Origin: Heteroruminococcus sp964370005
GTDB taxonomy: Bacteria; Bacillota; Clostridia; Oscillospirales; Ruminococcaceae
Direction of reading: 5' to 3'
DNA: 64,000 bases
Assembly (NCBI GenBank): GCA_964370005.1
Contig: CAYJGR010000003.1
Coordinates: 1-64,000 of the forward strand
Part shown: positions 36,465 to 45,650 of the stretch, in pieces
Position numbering within the stretch: the first letter of the stretch is position 1
Layout of the letters: every line of letters begins with the position of its first letter
Translations under genes and position numbers: made by a program
Notes under the pieces: model-generated
The model's input: the letters and a program-made list of their open reading frames with translations, nothing else
Told to the model about the DNA's origin: nothing
The model's database searches: none

Positions 36465-37376
36465 TTAATTATACCCAAAACTGCGCATAATCTGCTCACG
36501 ATTGCGCCAATCTTCCTTGACCTTGACCCAGCACTTGAGATTTACCTTTATTTGAAAAAAGCGTTCGAGTTCAGACCTTGCTGAGGTGGCAATGCGCTTG
36601 AGCATCACCCCATTTTTGCCGATTATCATCCCCTTGTGGTTCTCACGCTCGCAGTATATATAGCAGTCAATTTCAAGTATATCCTCACCCTCACGGGTCA
36701 CACGTTCCGACATATTCTCTACCACCACCGCCGTGCCGTGGGGGATCTCGTCGTGTAAATTGCGCAAAAGTTTCTCACGCACCATCTCGGAGGCGATCAC
36801 CTTCTCAGGTTGGTCGGTGATGGACTCATCATCAAAATAATGTGGTCCCGGCTTTGCAAAGCTGTATAGAAGTGTAAGAAGTTCCTGCACGCCCTCCCCG
36901 GTCTTTGCCGACAGCGGGAATATATGTGCAAAGTCATAGGCCTCGGATAAGGCCGAAATTTGGGCGAGCAAAGGAGATTTATCCCCAAGCAAATCGACCT
37001 TGTTTATAACCGCTATGGCCGGCACCTTGCGCTGTGCAAAGTTTTTTATAAGCTCGGCCTCGGGGGGGCCTATCTGCTTGCCGGCTTCCATCATGAGTAT
37101 AACCACATCGACATCGCCCACCGACTCCCTCACCTGCTTGACCATATAGCGTGAAAGCTCTGTGCGGGGCTTGTGAAATCCCGGAGTGTCGGCGAACACC
37201 AGTTGTACCTCATCCTTGGTGAGCACCCCTGTAATGCGTGTGCGGGTGGTTTGGGGTTTTTCGGATACTATGGCGATTTTTTCCCCTATCATGGCATTTA
37301 GCAGTGAGCTTTTGCCCACATTGGGGCGCCCCACAAGTGCTATAAAGCCCGAGGAAGTTTTGTTTTGTGTATGCAT
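36465..37376 (-). CDS. era: GTPase Era
   Basis: This 303-residue ribosome-assembly GTPase binds the 3' end of 16S rRNA. The G domain has GRPNVGKSSL (16-25), DTPGFH and NKVD. The C-terminal KH domain has GKNGVMLKRIATSARSELE. It is full length. Its neighbours ybeY and dgkA form the usual cluster. Confidence 0.97.
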   Translation of the reverse strand: MHTQNKTSSGFIALVGRPNVGKSSLLNAMIGEKIAIVSEKPQTTRTRITGVLTKDEVQLVFADTPGFHKPRTELSRYMVKQVRESVGDVDVVILMMEAGKQIGPPEAELIKNFAQRKVPAIAVINKVDLLGDKSPLLAQISALSEAYDFAHIFPLSAKTGEGVQELLTLLYSFAKPGPHYFDDESITDQPEKVIASEMVREKLLRNLHDEIPHGTAVVVENMSERVTREGEDILEIDCYIYCERENHKGMIIGKNGVMLKRIATSARSELERFFQIKVNLKCWVKVKEDWRNREQIMRSFGYN

Positions 37377-37438
37377 ATATTTTCCTTTCGTTGTGTGACT
37401 ACGGTTATATTCTTATGTCAACCTGTAAAACAGTCGCC

Positions 37439-37921
37439 TTACGAACCGGCGACTGGATGCTTTTTCTGATTATATTTTGGCCAGTAGAACACAAAAACTA
37501 CCCCCAGCACCCCCAAAATGAAGGGGGGCAACAGGGTTGTGGGTGTCTGCATAAAGCCCTTGAGTATGTCAAGCAGCACAGCGGGGCGCCACAATATAGC
37601 CATTCCCACGCATACACTCGTCAGCGCACTGAGAAGCACCCCCGCCGCCGCCACATCCTTGGCCACTCTGGCCAGCGCATGATAACTGCGAGTGTGCAAA
37701 TCCACCAGCACCTCCACCGCTGTGTTGGTTATCTCGGCCACCAACACCATCCCCATGGCAAAAAACAGGATGGCATACTCACTGCCGGTCAGCTCATAAT
37801 GGCCTGTAAGCCATATCATCAGCGCCACAGCCGTGAGGTGTATGCGCAAATTGCGCTCACCCTTTATGCAAAACCAAAGTCCGCGAAATGCATAGCGAAA
37901 GCTATCGCCCAATCGGCGCAA
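37439..37921 (-). CDS. dgkA: Diacylglycerol kinase / undecaprenol kinase (DgkA family)
   Basis: This small trimer-forming membrane kinase of about 160 residues has the family motifs EITNTAVEVLVD (about 83-94) and AKDVAAAGVLLSA, with three or four TM helices. Gram-positive members phosphorylate undecaprenol. The start is unclear. A TTG at 37921 begins the recognisable RRLGDSFRYAFRGL, but GGGGGAG is 17 bases further upstream. A rare ATA start four codons earlier would be spaced better. It lies between ybeY and era, where cdd is missing compared with Bacillus. Confidence 0.88.
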   Translation of the reverse strand: MRRLGDSFRYAFRGLWFCIKGERNLRIHLTAVALMIWLTGHYELTGSEYAILFFAMGMVLVAEITNTAVEVLVDLHTRSYHALARVAKDVAAAGVLLSALTSVCVGMAILWRPAVLLDILKGFMQTPTTLLPPFILGVLGVVFVFYWPKYNQKKHPVAGS

Positions 37922-37948
37922 CTTGTGTACTATACTTACTCCCCCTCA

Positions 37949-38443
37949 CTACTCAAGCACATAGCTCGAGTCACGAGTCAGACCCAAACTGGCAAGCACC
38001 GACTCCTCTTTTTCCCTCATGCGCACCGTTTCAATCCCTTGTTGGTGGTCATACCCCAACAGATGAAGCATAGAGTGAACCGTCAAAAATGCGATCTCCC
38101 GCCGCAAACTGTGCCCGTAATTTTCGGCCTGTGCATGTGCCTGTTCAAGTGAGATAACAATATCCCCGAGCATTTTTGCGCCGGTTTCGGGATTTGTATC
38201 ATATTTCCCATCCGTCCCAAGCGGAAATGACAACACATCTGTAGGCGTGTCAATATTTCGATGTTCCGCATTGAGTTGGCGAATTTGTGGGTTGTCCAAA
38301 AAGCTCACACTCACCTCTGCCGAACCAACAAAGTCCTCGGCGATAAGCACCGCCGTGCAACAACGGCGAATAAGTAGCCGTGTGCCAGTTGGCACCTTAG
38401 AGGTGCGTTGTCTGTCTGAAATAATTACCTTAACCTTTTCCAT
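37949..38443 (-). CDS. ybeY: rRNA maturation RNase YbeY
   Basis: This 164-residue metal-dependent ribonuclease trims 16S rRNA 3' ends and helps ribosome quality control. The zinc motif HSMLHLLGYDH (HxxxHxxxxxH) lies near 123-133, and LNAEHRNIDTPTDVLSFP precedes it. The ATG has GGAAGGG five bases upstream and overlaps the phoH-like stop by 14 bases, so the two are coupled. Confidence 0.95.
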   Translation of the reverse strand: MEKVKVIISDRQRTSKVPTGTRLLIRRCCTAVLIAEDFVGSAEVSVSFLDNPQIRQLNAEHRNIDTPTDVLSFPLGTDGKYDTNPETGAKMLGDIVISLEQAHAQAENYGHSLRREIAFLTVHSMLHLLGYDHQQGIETVRMREKEESVLASLGLTRDSSYVLE

Positions 38444-39413
38444 AACTACCCTTCCTTTTTTTCTCCTCGCTATAGTTTTCATATGCTCGTACAATCTCCT
38501 GTACCAGTCGATGACGAACAACGTCCTTCTCGGAGAACCGCACAATGGCTATGTCCTCCACCTGCCGCAGTACCTTTGAGGCCTCCACAAGCCCTGATTT
38601 GTGTGTATCAGGCAAATCAATTTGGGTTATGTCGCCCGTTATAACCGCCTTGGAACCAAAGCCTAAGCGGGTTAAAAACATTTTCATCTGTTCGGGGGTG
38701 GTGTTCTGCGCCTCGTCTAAAATTATAAACGAATCGTCAAGCGTTCGCCCCCTCATATATGCCAGAGGCGCCACCTCTATATTGCCTCGCTCCAGATATC
38801 TCTGATAATTCTCAGCACCAAGCATATCAAAAAGCGCATCATAAAGGGGTCTTAAATACGGATCAACCTTATTTTGCAAATCCCCCGGCAAAAAACCAAG
38901 TTTCTCGCCGGCCTCCACAGCCGGTCGGGTGAGTATGATGCGGTTGACCTCCTGCGCCCTAAACGCCCTGACCGCCATAGCCACCGCCAAATAGGTCTTG
39001 CCGGTGCCGGCGGGACCTATGCCGAATGTGATGGTATTGTCCTTTATTCCCTGTATATATTTACCCTGTCCCACCGTCTTGCTTTTTACCGGCTTACCAC
39101 GGGAGGTTATGCACAGAACATCACTGCCCACCGAACGCAGTGCCTCCTCCTGACCATCCCGCACAAGACTGATGGTGTAGCGCACAAGGTGATCGGTCAT
39201 CTCCTCACCGCGCTCTATGCATCCCAATAATTCCTGCACCGTGCGCACCGCTGTGGGGACATTCTCGGCCTGACCGCTCACCTTGATCTCGGTGCCACGG
39301 CAAATAATCGATACACCGAAATGCTCCTCCACCAGTCGTATGTTCTCATCATAATTGCCAAACAACGACAGTGCGTGTTCCATTCGGTCTATATTTACAA
39401 TCTGTTCTATCAT
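38430..39413 (-). CDS. PhoH family ATPase
   Basis: This 327-residue protein has an N-terminal KH-like region followed by the PhoH P-loop ATPase domain, with GPAGTGKTYLAVAMA near 133-147, the Walker B-like FIILDEAQNTTPEQ, and VITGDITQIDLP. PhoH2-like proteins are thought to act on RNA; this clade travels with ybeY. It lies between yqfD and ybeY. The yqfF (PgpH) gene normally next to it is missing. Confidence 0.94.
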   Translation of the reverse strand: MIEQIVNIDRMEHALSLFGNYDENIRLVEEHFGVSIICRGTEIKVSGQAENVPTAVRTVQELLGCIERGEEMTDHLVRYTISLVRDGQEEALRSVGSDVLCITSRGKPVKSKTVGQGKYIQGIKDNTITFGIGPAGTGKTYLAVAMAVRAFRAQEVNRIILTRPAVEAGEKLGFLPGDLQNKVDPYLRPLYDALFDMLGAENYQRYLERGNIEVAPLAYMRGRTLDDSFIILDEAQNTTPEQMKMFLTRLGFGSKAVITGDITQIDLPDTHKSGLVEASKVLRQVEDIAIVRFSEKDVVRHRLVQEIVRAYENYSEEKKRKGSYGKG

Positions 39414-39490
39414 AGGCAGGCTTTCTTCCTCTTTGCTTTAACTTGATGGTATTACGTTTATTATACCACATTTTGGTGATTTGTATATTA

Positions 39491-40660
39491 TTATTCTGTA
39501 AATATTTCTTGCTGCAGGGCAATATTTTCCTCCAATTCATACATAATTCGCATGGTATAAACCCCATTTTCCAGTTCAGCCTCCTCATGACTGCTTAAAA
39601 TTGTGGCCTCACCCAATAGTTCCTCCGCCAAAACAGCCATCTTATTTTCGGCATCCCGCTCGGCTTGCATGGGGCTTAGAGTGATGGGAATTTGCTCAGT
39701 CAGTATGTACTGCCTTGTCACAATGCCAATAGGCAGCGTTTGCCCTAAAATTACAAACGGGGTCTCCATGCGCTCCAATTTAAAGTTTCCCTGTGGCGGG
39801 CGGCCTATCCACAACGGCAGTTCGGTATTCCCAAAATATATACTATATCTCCTTAAAACCCCTCTGTACTCGGTCGTGGTCTGCTCTATGGGAACCTGCA
39901 CCTCCAGTTCCCGCTCGGTACGGGCTATCACCGTAGCTCGGGCCGCCACAAGGTGCATATCACGGTTTTTATCCTCTACCACACCGCTTACAAGCACATC
40001 CCCCTTGGCCACGGCATCCCCCTGTGCCACCATGGTTTGGCCAACATACACCTGCATGGACACAATCTGTCCCGAACTGCCCGCCACGACATTGCATGGG
40101 GTGTCGCTGTCCAGTCGTTCGGGAGGCATAACCCTCTCCTGCACCTTGACATCGACCTGTGTGCCACGTATGTTTACCGCCACCCATCCAATCTGCTCAA
40201 AATGCATCATAAGCCGGCGCTCGACACTGCGCACCTCCACCCCACTGCGTACCGCTCCGACATAAACCCCCAAGTTTTCAAGTTGCTCTAACACCTCCCT
40301 CTCCTCGAGTGTCACAAGCCCCTCGACCGAAATATCCCACAAAAACACATTTGACAGCAGTAGTGCCACCACACAAAAAAAAGCCCCTATCAAAACACCC
40401 CATCTTTTTTTGTGGCGACCGAGTAAAAACGGTAGACCCATCCGCTTTTGCACACGCATTTTGACCTTCGATTTTTTGGCACAGTGGCGCAGTTTTGGGT
40501 AGAGTGTCGCCCATGTGTGAAATTCATACCCCTCACCGGTTTTTTTACTGCCCCACAGCGCATAACCCCTTGTGGCACAGAGATTCATAAACCGCTCGGG
40601 GAAACGCCCCACAACCGAGAAAATAACCGTGCCCCTTAAAAACCTTATAAGTTTTCTCAT
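39491..40660 (-). CDS. yqfD: Sporulation protein YqfD
   Basis: This 389-residue membrane-anchored protein matches YqfD along its length. The N-terminal IRFLRGTVIFSVVGRFPERFMNL is conserved, one TM lies at about 88-107 (WGVLIGAFFCVVALLLSNVFLW), and a POTRA-like region follows, then VYVGQTMVAQGDAVAKGDVLVSG, a hammerhead-like motif. It should be made in the mother cell during sporulation. It is 12 bases downstream of yqfC. Confidence 0.93.
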   Translation of the reverse strand: MRKLIRFLRGTVIFSVVGRFPERFMNLCATRGYALWGSKKTGEGYEFHTWATLYPKLRHCAKKSKVKMRVQKRMGLPFLLGRHKKRWGVLIGAFFCVVALLLSNVFLWDISVEGLVTLEEREVLEQLENLGVYVGAVRSGVEVRSVERRLMMHFEQIGWVAVNIRGTQVDVKVQERVMPPERLDSDTPCNVVAGSSGQIVSMQVYVGQTMVAQGDAVAKGDVLVSGVVEDKNRDMHLVAARATVIARTERELEVQVPIEQTTTEYRGVLRRYSIYFGNTELPLWIGRPPQGNFKLERMETPFVILGQTLPIGIVTRQYILTEQIPITLSPMQAERDAENKMAVLAEELLGEATILSSHEEAELENGVYTMRIMYELEENIALQQEIFTE

Positions 40661-40672
40661 GTCGCCCCCCTG

Positions 40673-40981
40673 TTACCGCTCGAACTGTATGGATGCAATC
40701 TCACCCGTCACCACCGCTGTTGACACGCTAAGGCATCTAAGCTCCAAATTTTTCCCACTAAAACACACAGTTCGCCCCGAGCACCCCAGCCTTATATGTT
40801 CATCGCTATAGGCCAGTACACCCTTGCACCCCTCGAGTACGGCTTGACTGGTACCTATCACTTCGAGATGACTCCCCGGCAAAAACGCATTTTTTTGTTC
40901 CTCTAAAAAACGCCCCAACCCCTCGGTCATCCCCTTTGTGCGTCGGGGGGGCTTAAAACTCGATTTTTTATGTGATGACAC
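40673..40981 (-). CDS. yqfC: YqfC/YabP family sporulation protein
   Basis: This 102-residue protein is a single YabP/YqfC domain, with HLEVIGTSQAVLEGCKGVLAYSDEHI and the closing GEIASIQFER. A GTG at 40981 has GGGAGG seven bases upstream, better than an in-frame TTG seven codons earlier. It is the first gene of the yqfC-yqfD-phoH-ybeY-dgkA-era cluster. In Bacillus yqfC and yqfD are sigma-E controlled. A CATACCAT-like -10 appears upstream, but the -35 is not convincing. Confidence 0.88.
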   Translation of the reverse strand: MSSHKKSSFKPPRRTKGMTEGLGRFLEEQKNAFLPGSHLEVIGTSQAVLEGCKGVLAYSDEHIRLGCSGRTVCFSGKNLELRCLSVSTAVVTGEIASIQFER

Positions 40982-41157
40982 GCTGTTTCCTCCCTTTGGC
41001 AAACCCTCGAAATACCTTACCTATATATCATGGTATGCAGTATGTACTTTGTCCTAAAACCTCACCCATCTCAAAGGCGTCTCCCCTACATAATTGTGAC
41101 GCATTATGCCCCCTATCCCCCACATACAATTATTAAAAACATCTACACATAGGGGTT

Positions 41158-41290
41158 GTTAGCGTGAAAAATTTACGCTAACACATTATTTCTATGGCCT
41201 CGCCCTAGGACGGGCGAGATGCCGAAAAAACCTCCATTCTGCCGGAGGTTTTTCAAAACTATTTGTGCTGTGCACAGAATGGAGATTATT
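41158..41290 (+). promoter_or_regulatory. Structured leader of the ylbJ-like gene
   Basis: Three inverted repeats stack before the gene: AGCGT/ACGCT (about 41161-41179), CTCGCCC/GGGCGAG (41199-41218) and the terminator-like AAAAACCTCC/GGAGGTTTTT (41226-41253). A fourth, incompatible pairing joins CTCCATTCTG (41232-41241) with CAGAATGGAG (41275-41284), which includes the ribosome-binding GGAG. The terminator stem and this stem compete for the same CCTCC. A TGTGC/GCACA hairpin lies between the arms. The leader is either an attenuator or two overlapping unrelated repeats. Confidence 0.5.
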
Positions 41291-42436
41291 ATGCTCTCAC
41301 TCTCACAAGCAAAACCAATAACTTTAACTGTTTTAGTGCTGATATTGGCCGCATCACTACTACTTCTGCCCCATGCCGCTTTGCAGGGCATGAGGGAGGG
41401 GCTGGAATTATGTGCCGTGACCCTCATCCCCTCCCTGTTCCCCTTTATGGCCATATCCTGCTTTGTCGCCACAAGCTCGGTGGGTCAGTTTCTTTCAAAA
41501 CTTTTCTCTGTGCTCACCCGCCGCTGGCTACGCCTGCCACCCTGCATGGGTGCGGTGGTGCTAATGAGTTGGATAGGCGGCTACCCCGTGGGGGGACGCA
41601 TGATGGCCGGGCTTTTAGAGGATGGATATATCACCACAGAACAGGCCATGCGTTGCCTTAAATTCTGTATCTGCCCCGCACCCTCATTTGCTATTTTGGC
41701 CGTGGGGGTGGGACTGCTGGGCAGTGCCACGGCGGGCGGTGTGATTTATGCCTGTCACGTATTTATCGGCCTGCTTTTGGGCGGATGGTATGCCCGTACC
41801 GCCAAGGCCTCCCCACCCGATGCCAAAACCCCAATCCCCACACCATTGTCGGCCAATCTCGCCCTCATAGACAGCGTCGCATATGCCATCCAGAGTATGC
41901 TCATAATCTGCGGATTTGCCCTGCTATTTTCCACACTGGTCTCTCTTATGCAAGTGGTGGGGATTATGGCCACATTTGACAACCTCATTTTGGCCGTCTC
42001 ACAGGGGTTTGTGCCGGCAGGGGTGGGCAGTGCGTTTCTTTCGGGCACACTCGAGATCACCTCCGGCCTGTTTGTCTCCCAAAACCTACCCTACTATGCC
42101 CTATGTGTGCTTGTACCCTTTCTCCTCTCCTTCGGCTCGCTGTCGGTCATGCTACAGATTGCCGCCTGTATGCGTGGGCATAAAATCTCCATGTCGGCCG
42201 TGATGCGCTCCCGCTTTATCCACGGTGTGCTCACCTCAGTGATGGCCGCCCCCCTGCTTTGGCGCATAGCCCCCGCACAGTGGGTCTCGATCACCACCGC
42301 CCAACCCCTTACAGAACCTTCCACCCTCCTATCCACCGTGGGACTACTCTGTATGTCGGCCATGCTACTACAAAGCCTGTGGACCTACCCCCTGCCACAA
42401 AAAATAAAAAACACGCCTCAAAATGATAAAAATTAA
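41291..42436 (+). CDS. YlbJ-like sporulation membrane protein, nucleoside-recognition domain
   Basis: This 381-residue protein has about eight or nine TM helices. The Gate/nucleoside-recognition signatures are LIPSLFPFMAISCFV, SWIGGYPVGGRMMAG and a mirrored C-terminal half with GTLEITSG. It resembles YlbJ, needed for spore cortex formation in Bacillus, though the closeness cannot be measured here. GGAGA lies close to the ATG at 41291, and the product then starts MLSLSQAKPI. Confidence 0.8.
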   Translation: MLSLSQAKPITLTVLVLILAASLLLLPHAALQGMREGLELCAVTLIPSLFPFMAISCFVATSSVGQFLSKLFSVLTRRWLRLPPCMGAVVLMSWIGGYPVGGRMMAGLLEDGYITTEQAMRCLKFCICPAPSFAILAVGVGLLGSATAGGVIYACHVFIGLLLGGWYARTAKASPPDAKTPIPTPLSANLALIDSVAYAIQSMLIICGFALLFSTLVSLMQVVGIMATFDNLILAVSQGFVPAGVGSAFLSGTLEITSGLFVSQNLPYYALCVLVPFLLSFGSLSVMLQIAACMRGHKISMSAVMRSRFIHGVLTSVMAAPLLWRIAPAQWVSITTAQPLTEPSTLLSTVGLLCMSAMLLQSLWTYPLPQKIKNTPQNDKN

Positions 42437-42498
42437 CATGGTTTGTCCTTAAAATATATGCTATAATCTAAATAAGTGTAGTTTAAGGGGATAAACAT

Positions 42499-42717
42499 AT
42501 GGCAAAGTACAAATATTTCGGCAAACGAATAGACCCCGCCTGCTCCCACTGTCTTCATGCCCACACCGTTAAAGGCTCCAAAAAAATAAGCTGTCAGCAC
42601 AGCGGATTTGTCGAGCCTTTTCATAGTTGTCGCCTTTATGAATACGACCCCATAAAGCGAGTTCCCACCCCCCATAGATTTTTACCCGACTTTGAGTCGG
42701 AAGATTTTAAGGTTTAG
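42499..42717 (+). CDS. Small Cys-rich protein, probable zinc binding
   Basis: This 72-residue protein is not recognised by function. Four cysteines stand as Cys15-x2-Cys18, Cys32 and Cys44, with several His between, suggesting a structural zinc site. It is basic, with the motif DPACSHCLHAH. AAGGGG is eight bases before the ATG. It lies six bases before the amidase gene and is probably cotranscribed with it. Confidence 0.75.
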   Translation: MAKYKYFGKRIDPACSHCLHAHTVKGSKKISCQHSGFVEPFHSCRLYEYDPIKRVPTPHRFLPDFESEDFKV

Positions 42718-42723
42718 CTCTAC

Positions 42724-45558
42724 TTGCCAACACAGGAGGATATCATGATAAATGCCGTAAAAGTTTTAGTTCCTATCGTCTTAATATTGGTTGTATTGGT
42801 GGGGGTGGTTTTTTCTATAAGCCACCTACTTGATCTCGACGAACTTCCCGAGCTACCACCACAGCCCGAAACAGCCTCATTTTTCAGTTACGGCGACTGC
42901 AAAGGCTTTGTGATAACCACAGGCATATCCTCCGACTTCCCCGCCCGTCCGGGCATGGACAGCACCGAGCAAAAGGCCACCATCGACAGCATACTGGCCG
43001 ATGCCGTGGCCTACGGCTACAAAACGGTATTTTTTGAGGCCACCGACGGCATGTCGGCATTTTATGCCTCTGATATTCTCCCCTCAAGTGCCGCATATCT
43101 TGAAAATGAGGGAGATTTCTCCTTTTTTGACCCGCTTGATTACCTCTGCACACAGGCTGCCGAGATGGAAATAGAGGTGTATGCCCTTGTAAGCCCCTAT
43201 GACGGCGGAGTGGCGAGCATCACTCACCACGAGGACAACCCCATAAACAGTCTGGGGGATTCCGTGACCACCTCGGATAATCATCTATATCTCGACCCAA
43301 ACGCACCCGAAGTCACCGCACTTGCCGCCGATATCTGCGCCGAGTTATCCCGCTATGCACTGTCGGGGGTGGTGCTGACAGGCATAGACGACCTGCCGCA
43401 AAGCATCACCTCCGAGCAGGTGGAAAATCTACTTGTAACCATCAACACCGCCATGTATGAGTTGGCGGGGGACTCACGCCACATAGGGCTTGTTGTGCAG
43501 GATGCTGCGGATGAGGGAAGCACAGGTATCTCCCCGGACCTTGTAACCCGACTTATGAGTGATGGCATATTAAATATCATACTTCCTGTTCTCGATATCA
43601 CCCCCGATAACACATCCACATCCTATGAAAGCGCCCTGAACACCTGGGCGGCCACCGTCGGTGACAGTGACGCCCGAATGGTGGCGCTTTTCGAGATAGA
43701 TGATTACTCACAAAGTATGCAAACCGTGGATTATAACATGTTTATAACCTCACTGCATTCTGCGGTCAGCGGTGCGGTTTTTGACGATTACAGTCGCATA
43801 AAAACCTACCCCGACCAGAGCGAACGGCTGATGAGCTACCTCTTTGAGACCACACCACCGCCCACCCATGATCTGTCCATCTCGACCGAGCTGGCTGTGG
43901 GCAACCCCGCCGGAAGCAGTGTTACCCTCTCAAATGATTATACAAAGTATTACATCACAGGCACCTCCGACCCTACACAGGAACTTCTGGTAAACGGTGC
44001 GCCCATAGAGCGCTACACATACGGTGGCGGGTGGGGTGTTTCGGTGCCACTATCGGTAGGGCAAAATACATTTACGTTTACACAGGGCGATAAATCGACC
44101 TCGGTGACCCTTGTGCGCAGTCAGGCGGCCACCCCCACCGCAATTTCGACCATCACCGAAAACAGCATATTCCCAACCCAAAATTTAGCCTATAATGCGG
44201 GGGATACCATCACAATTTCCTGCACCGCACCGGCGGGGGGCAGTGTGTCGGCCACGATAAACGGTGTTACACTGCAAATGACCCAAACGGCGGCGGCCTC
44301 CATGGCCGGTATTCCCGCCACCTTCACAGCGACCTACACCATACCCGCCGACGCTTCACCCTCACAGGTCAGCAGCATCGGTAAGGTCACATATACCTTA
44401 AATTACGGTGGAAACACCTCCAATTATACCTCAAAGGGAGATGTCCTTGTGGCCGGTAGCGGTGTGCCGATATTGGCCGAAGTTACCGCCCAAATGGCGG
44501 GGATATACACCAACACATCGACAGTGAGTGATTTTATCACCTCACTTGTCACAGGCAGCACCCTGCGCCTGTCGGGGGATTATAGCGGTTCGAGAGCCGA
44601 GACCCCCGACGGCGGTTTTGTGCCACTCGACTCTATAAAAATCCTCACAGGGGAAAATCCTCCCACCATAACCTATAGCGACATCACATTGCAAAAGTCG
44701 GACGGCGCAGAGCAGTTAATATTTGAGGGTAAGGGACTTGCTCGCTACGAAGTTGAACACACCGACACCGCCCTGACGGTTGCTCTGCACAATACCACAT
44801 TTGAAAACACCGATTATTCGAGCATAGAGAGCGATATGTTTAGCAGTATCACCGTCGAAAATCTGTCCGACGGCTCGGCACGTCTGACCCTCACCCCCAC
44901 GACCCAAGGCGGGCTGTGGGGATGGGATTTCACTCTAAACGAGCAGGGGCAGGCTGTGCTATACTGCAAAACCACACCCACCCTTTCGGACACCTATGCC
45001 CGCCCGCTTGAGGGTATTCACATCATGGTTGACCCCGGCCACGGTGGCACCGACCCCGGAGCTCTGGGCTCGGCGGGAGAAAACGGCCCCCACGAGCATA
45101 CCCTTAACATGGCGGTGTCGGATATCCTTCGTTATCGCCTTGAACAACTTGGGGCGACCGTGACCATGACCCGTGGAGATGACAGCGTGTTTATAAACTT
45201 GATAGGCAGAGTGGACATGGCAGCCGCACTGCGCCCCGACCTATTTTTATCGGTGCATCACAACAGCACCGCACTCACCACCGATGCCACCAATATTGAT
45301 TACGCCACGGCTTTTTACTGCTTTGGCATTAGTGAAAGATTGGCCGATGCCACACTGCAAAATCTGTACGAAGCCACAGGGCGTGAGATTAAGGCCGCCG
45401 ACCACGCCGCCTACTACGTCACCCGCATGAGTTATGCCCCCTCGGTGCTATTTGAGGTNNNNNNNNNNCCCGCTCAACAGGAGCAGTGTGCAGACCAAGC
45501 CACCGTATACAAGACGGCCTGCGCCTTGGCCGATGCTGTGGTGCAGTCCTTCGAGTAG
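42724..45558 (+). CDS. GHL10-like and N-acetylmuramoyl-L-alanine amidase fusion, membrane anchored (N gap inside)
   Basis: This is a protein of about 944 residues, tied to the membrane by an N-terminal TM (about 12-33). Residues about 55-370 resemble the GHL10 glycosidase-like domain (FFEATDGMSAFYASDILP). A Ser/Thr-rich beta-sandwich region follows (about 390-760). The C-terminal Amidase_3 domain starts at MVDPGHGGTDPGA, with metal His and Glu (HEHTLN) and SVHHNS. Ten N interrupt it at VLFE-V, exactly where the catalytic Glu-Gly-Phe segment of this family should be. The frame continues with PAQQEQCADQA to a proper end. It should cut peptide stems from peptidoglycan and perhaps bind glycans. 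Confidence 0.85.
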   Translation: MPTQEDIMINAVKVLVPIVLILVVLVGVVFSISHLLDLDELPELPPQPETASFFSYGDCKGFVITTGISSDFPARPGMDSTEQKATIDSILADAVAYGYKTVFFEATDGMSAFYASDILPSSAAYLENEGDFSFFDPLDYLCTQAAEMEIEVYALVSPYDGGVASITHHEDNPINSLGDSVTTSDNHLYLDPNAPEVTALAADICAELSRYALSGVVLTGIDDLPQSITSEQVENLLVTINTAMYELAGDSRHIGLVVQDAADEGSTGISPDLVTRLMSDGILNIILPVLDITPDNTSTSYESALNTWAATVGDSDARMVALFEIDDYSQSMQTVDYNMFITSLHSAVSGAVFDDYSRIKTYPDQSERLMSYLFETTPPPTHDLSISTELAVGNPAGSSVTLSNDYTKYYITGTSDPTQELLVNGAPIERYTYGGGWGVSVPLSVGQNTFTFTQGDKSTSVTLVRSQAATPTAISTITENSIFPTQNLAYNAGDTITISCTAPAGGSVSATINGVTLQMTQTAAASMAGIPATFTATYTIPADASPSQVSSIGKVTYTLNYGGNTSNYTSKGDVLVAGSGVPILAEVTAQMAGIYTNTSTVSDFITSLVTGSTLRLSGDYSGSRAETPDGGFVPLDSIKILTGENPPTITYSDITLQKSDGAEQLIFEGKGLARYEVEHTDTALTVALHNTTFENTDYSSIESDMFSSITVENLSDGSARLTLTPTTQGGLWGWDFTLNEQGQAVLYCKTTPTLSDTYARPLEGIHIMVDPGHGGTDPGALGSAGENGPHEHTLNMAVSDILRYRLEQLGATVTMTRGDDSVFINLIGRVDMAAALRPDLFLSVHHNSTALTTDATNIDYATAFYCFGISERLADATLQNLYEATGREIKAADHAAYYVTRMSYAPSVLFEXXXXPAQQEQCADQATVYKTACALADAVVQSFE
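45459..45468. other. Assembly gap of ten N inside the amidase gene
   Basis: Ten N is the same number as in the 7.9-kb gap, so it is filler. With two bases before it the run makes four codons. The family usually has six residues between the conserved FE and the following Pro, so about six bases may be missing. The frame is kept only because both counts are multiples of three. Confidence 0.9.
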
Positions 45559-45650
45559 CATCAAAACCCCACGCCCCACCTGTACAAGCTACAAAATATA
45601 CCCCCTTAACATAGAATATAGCATCATACATTCTATATAAGGAGGTCATT

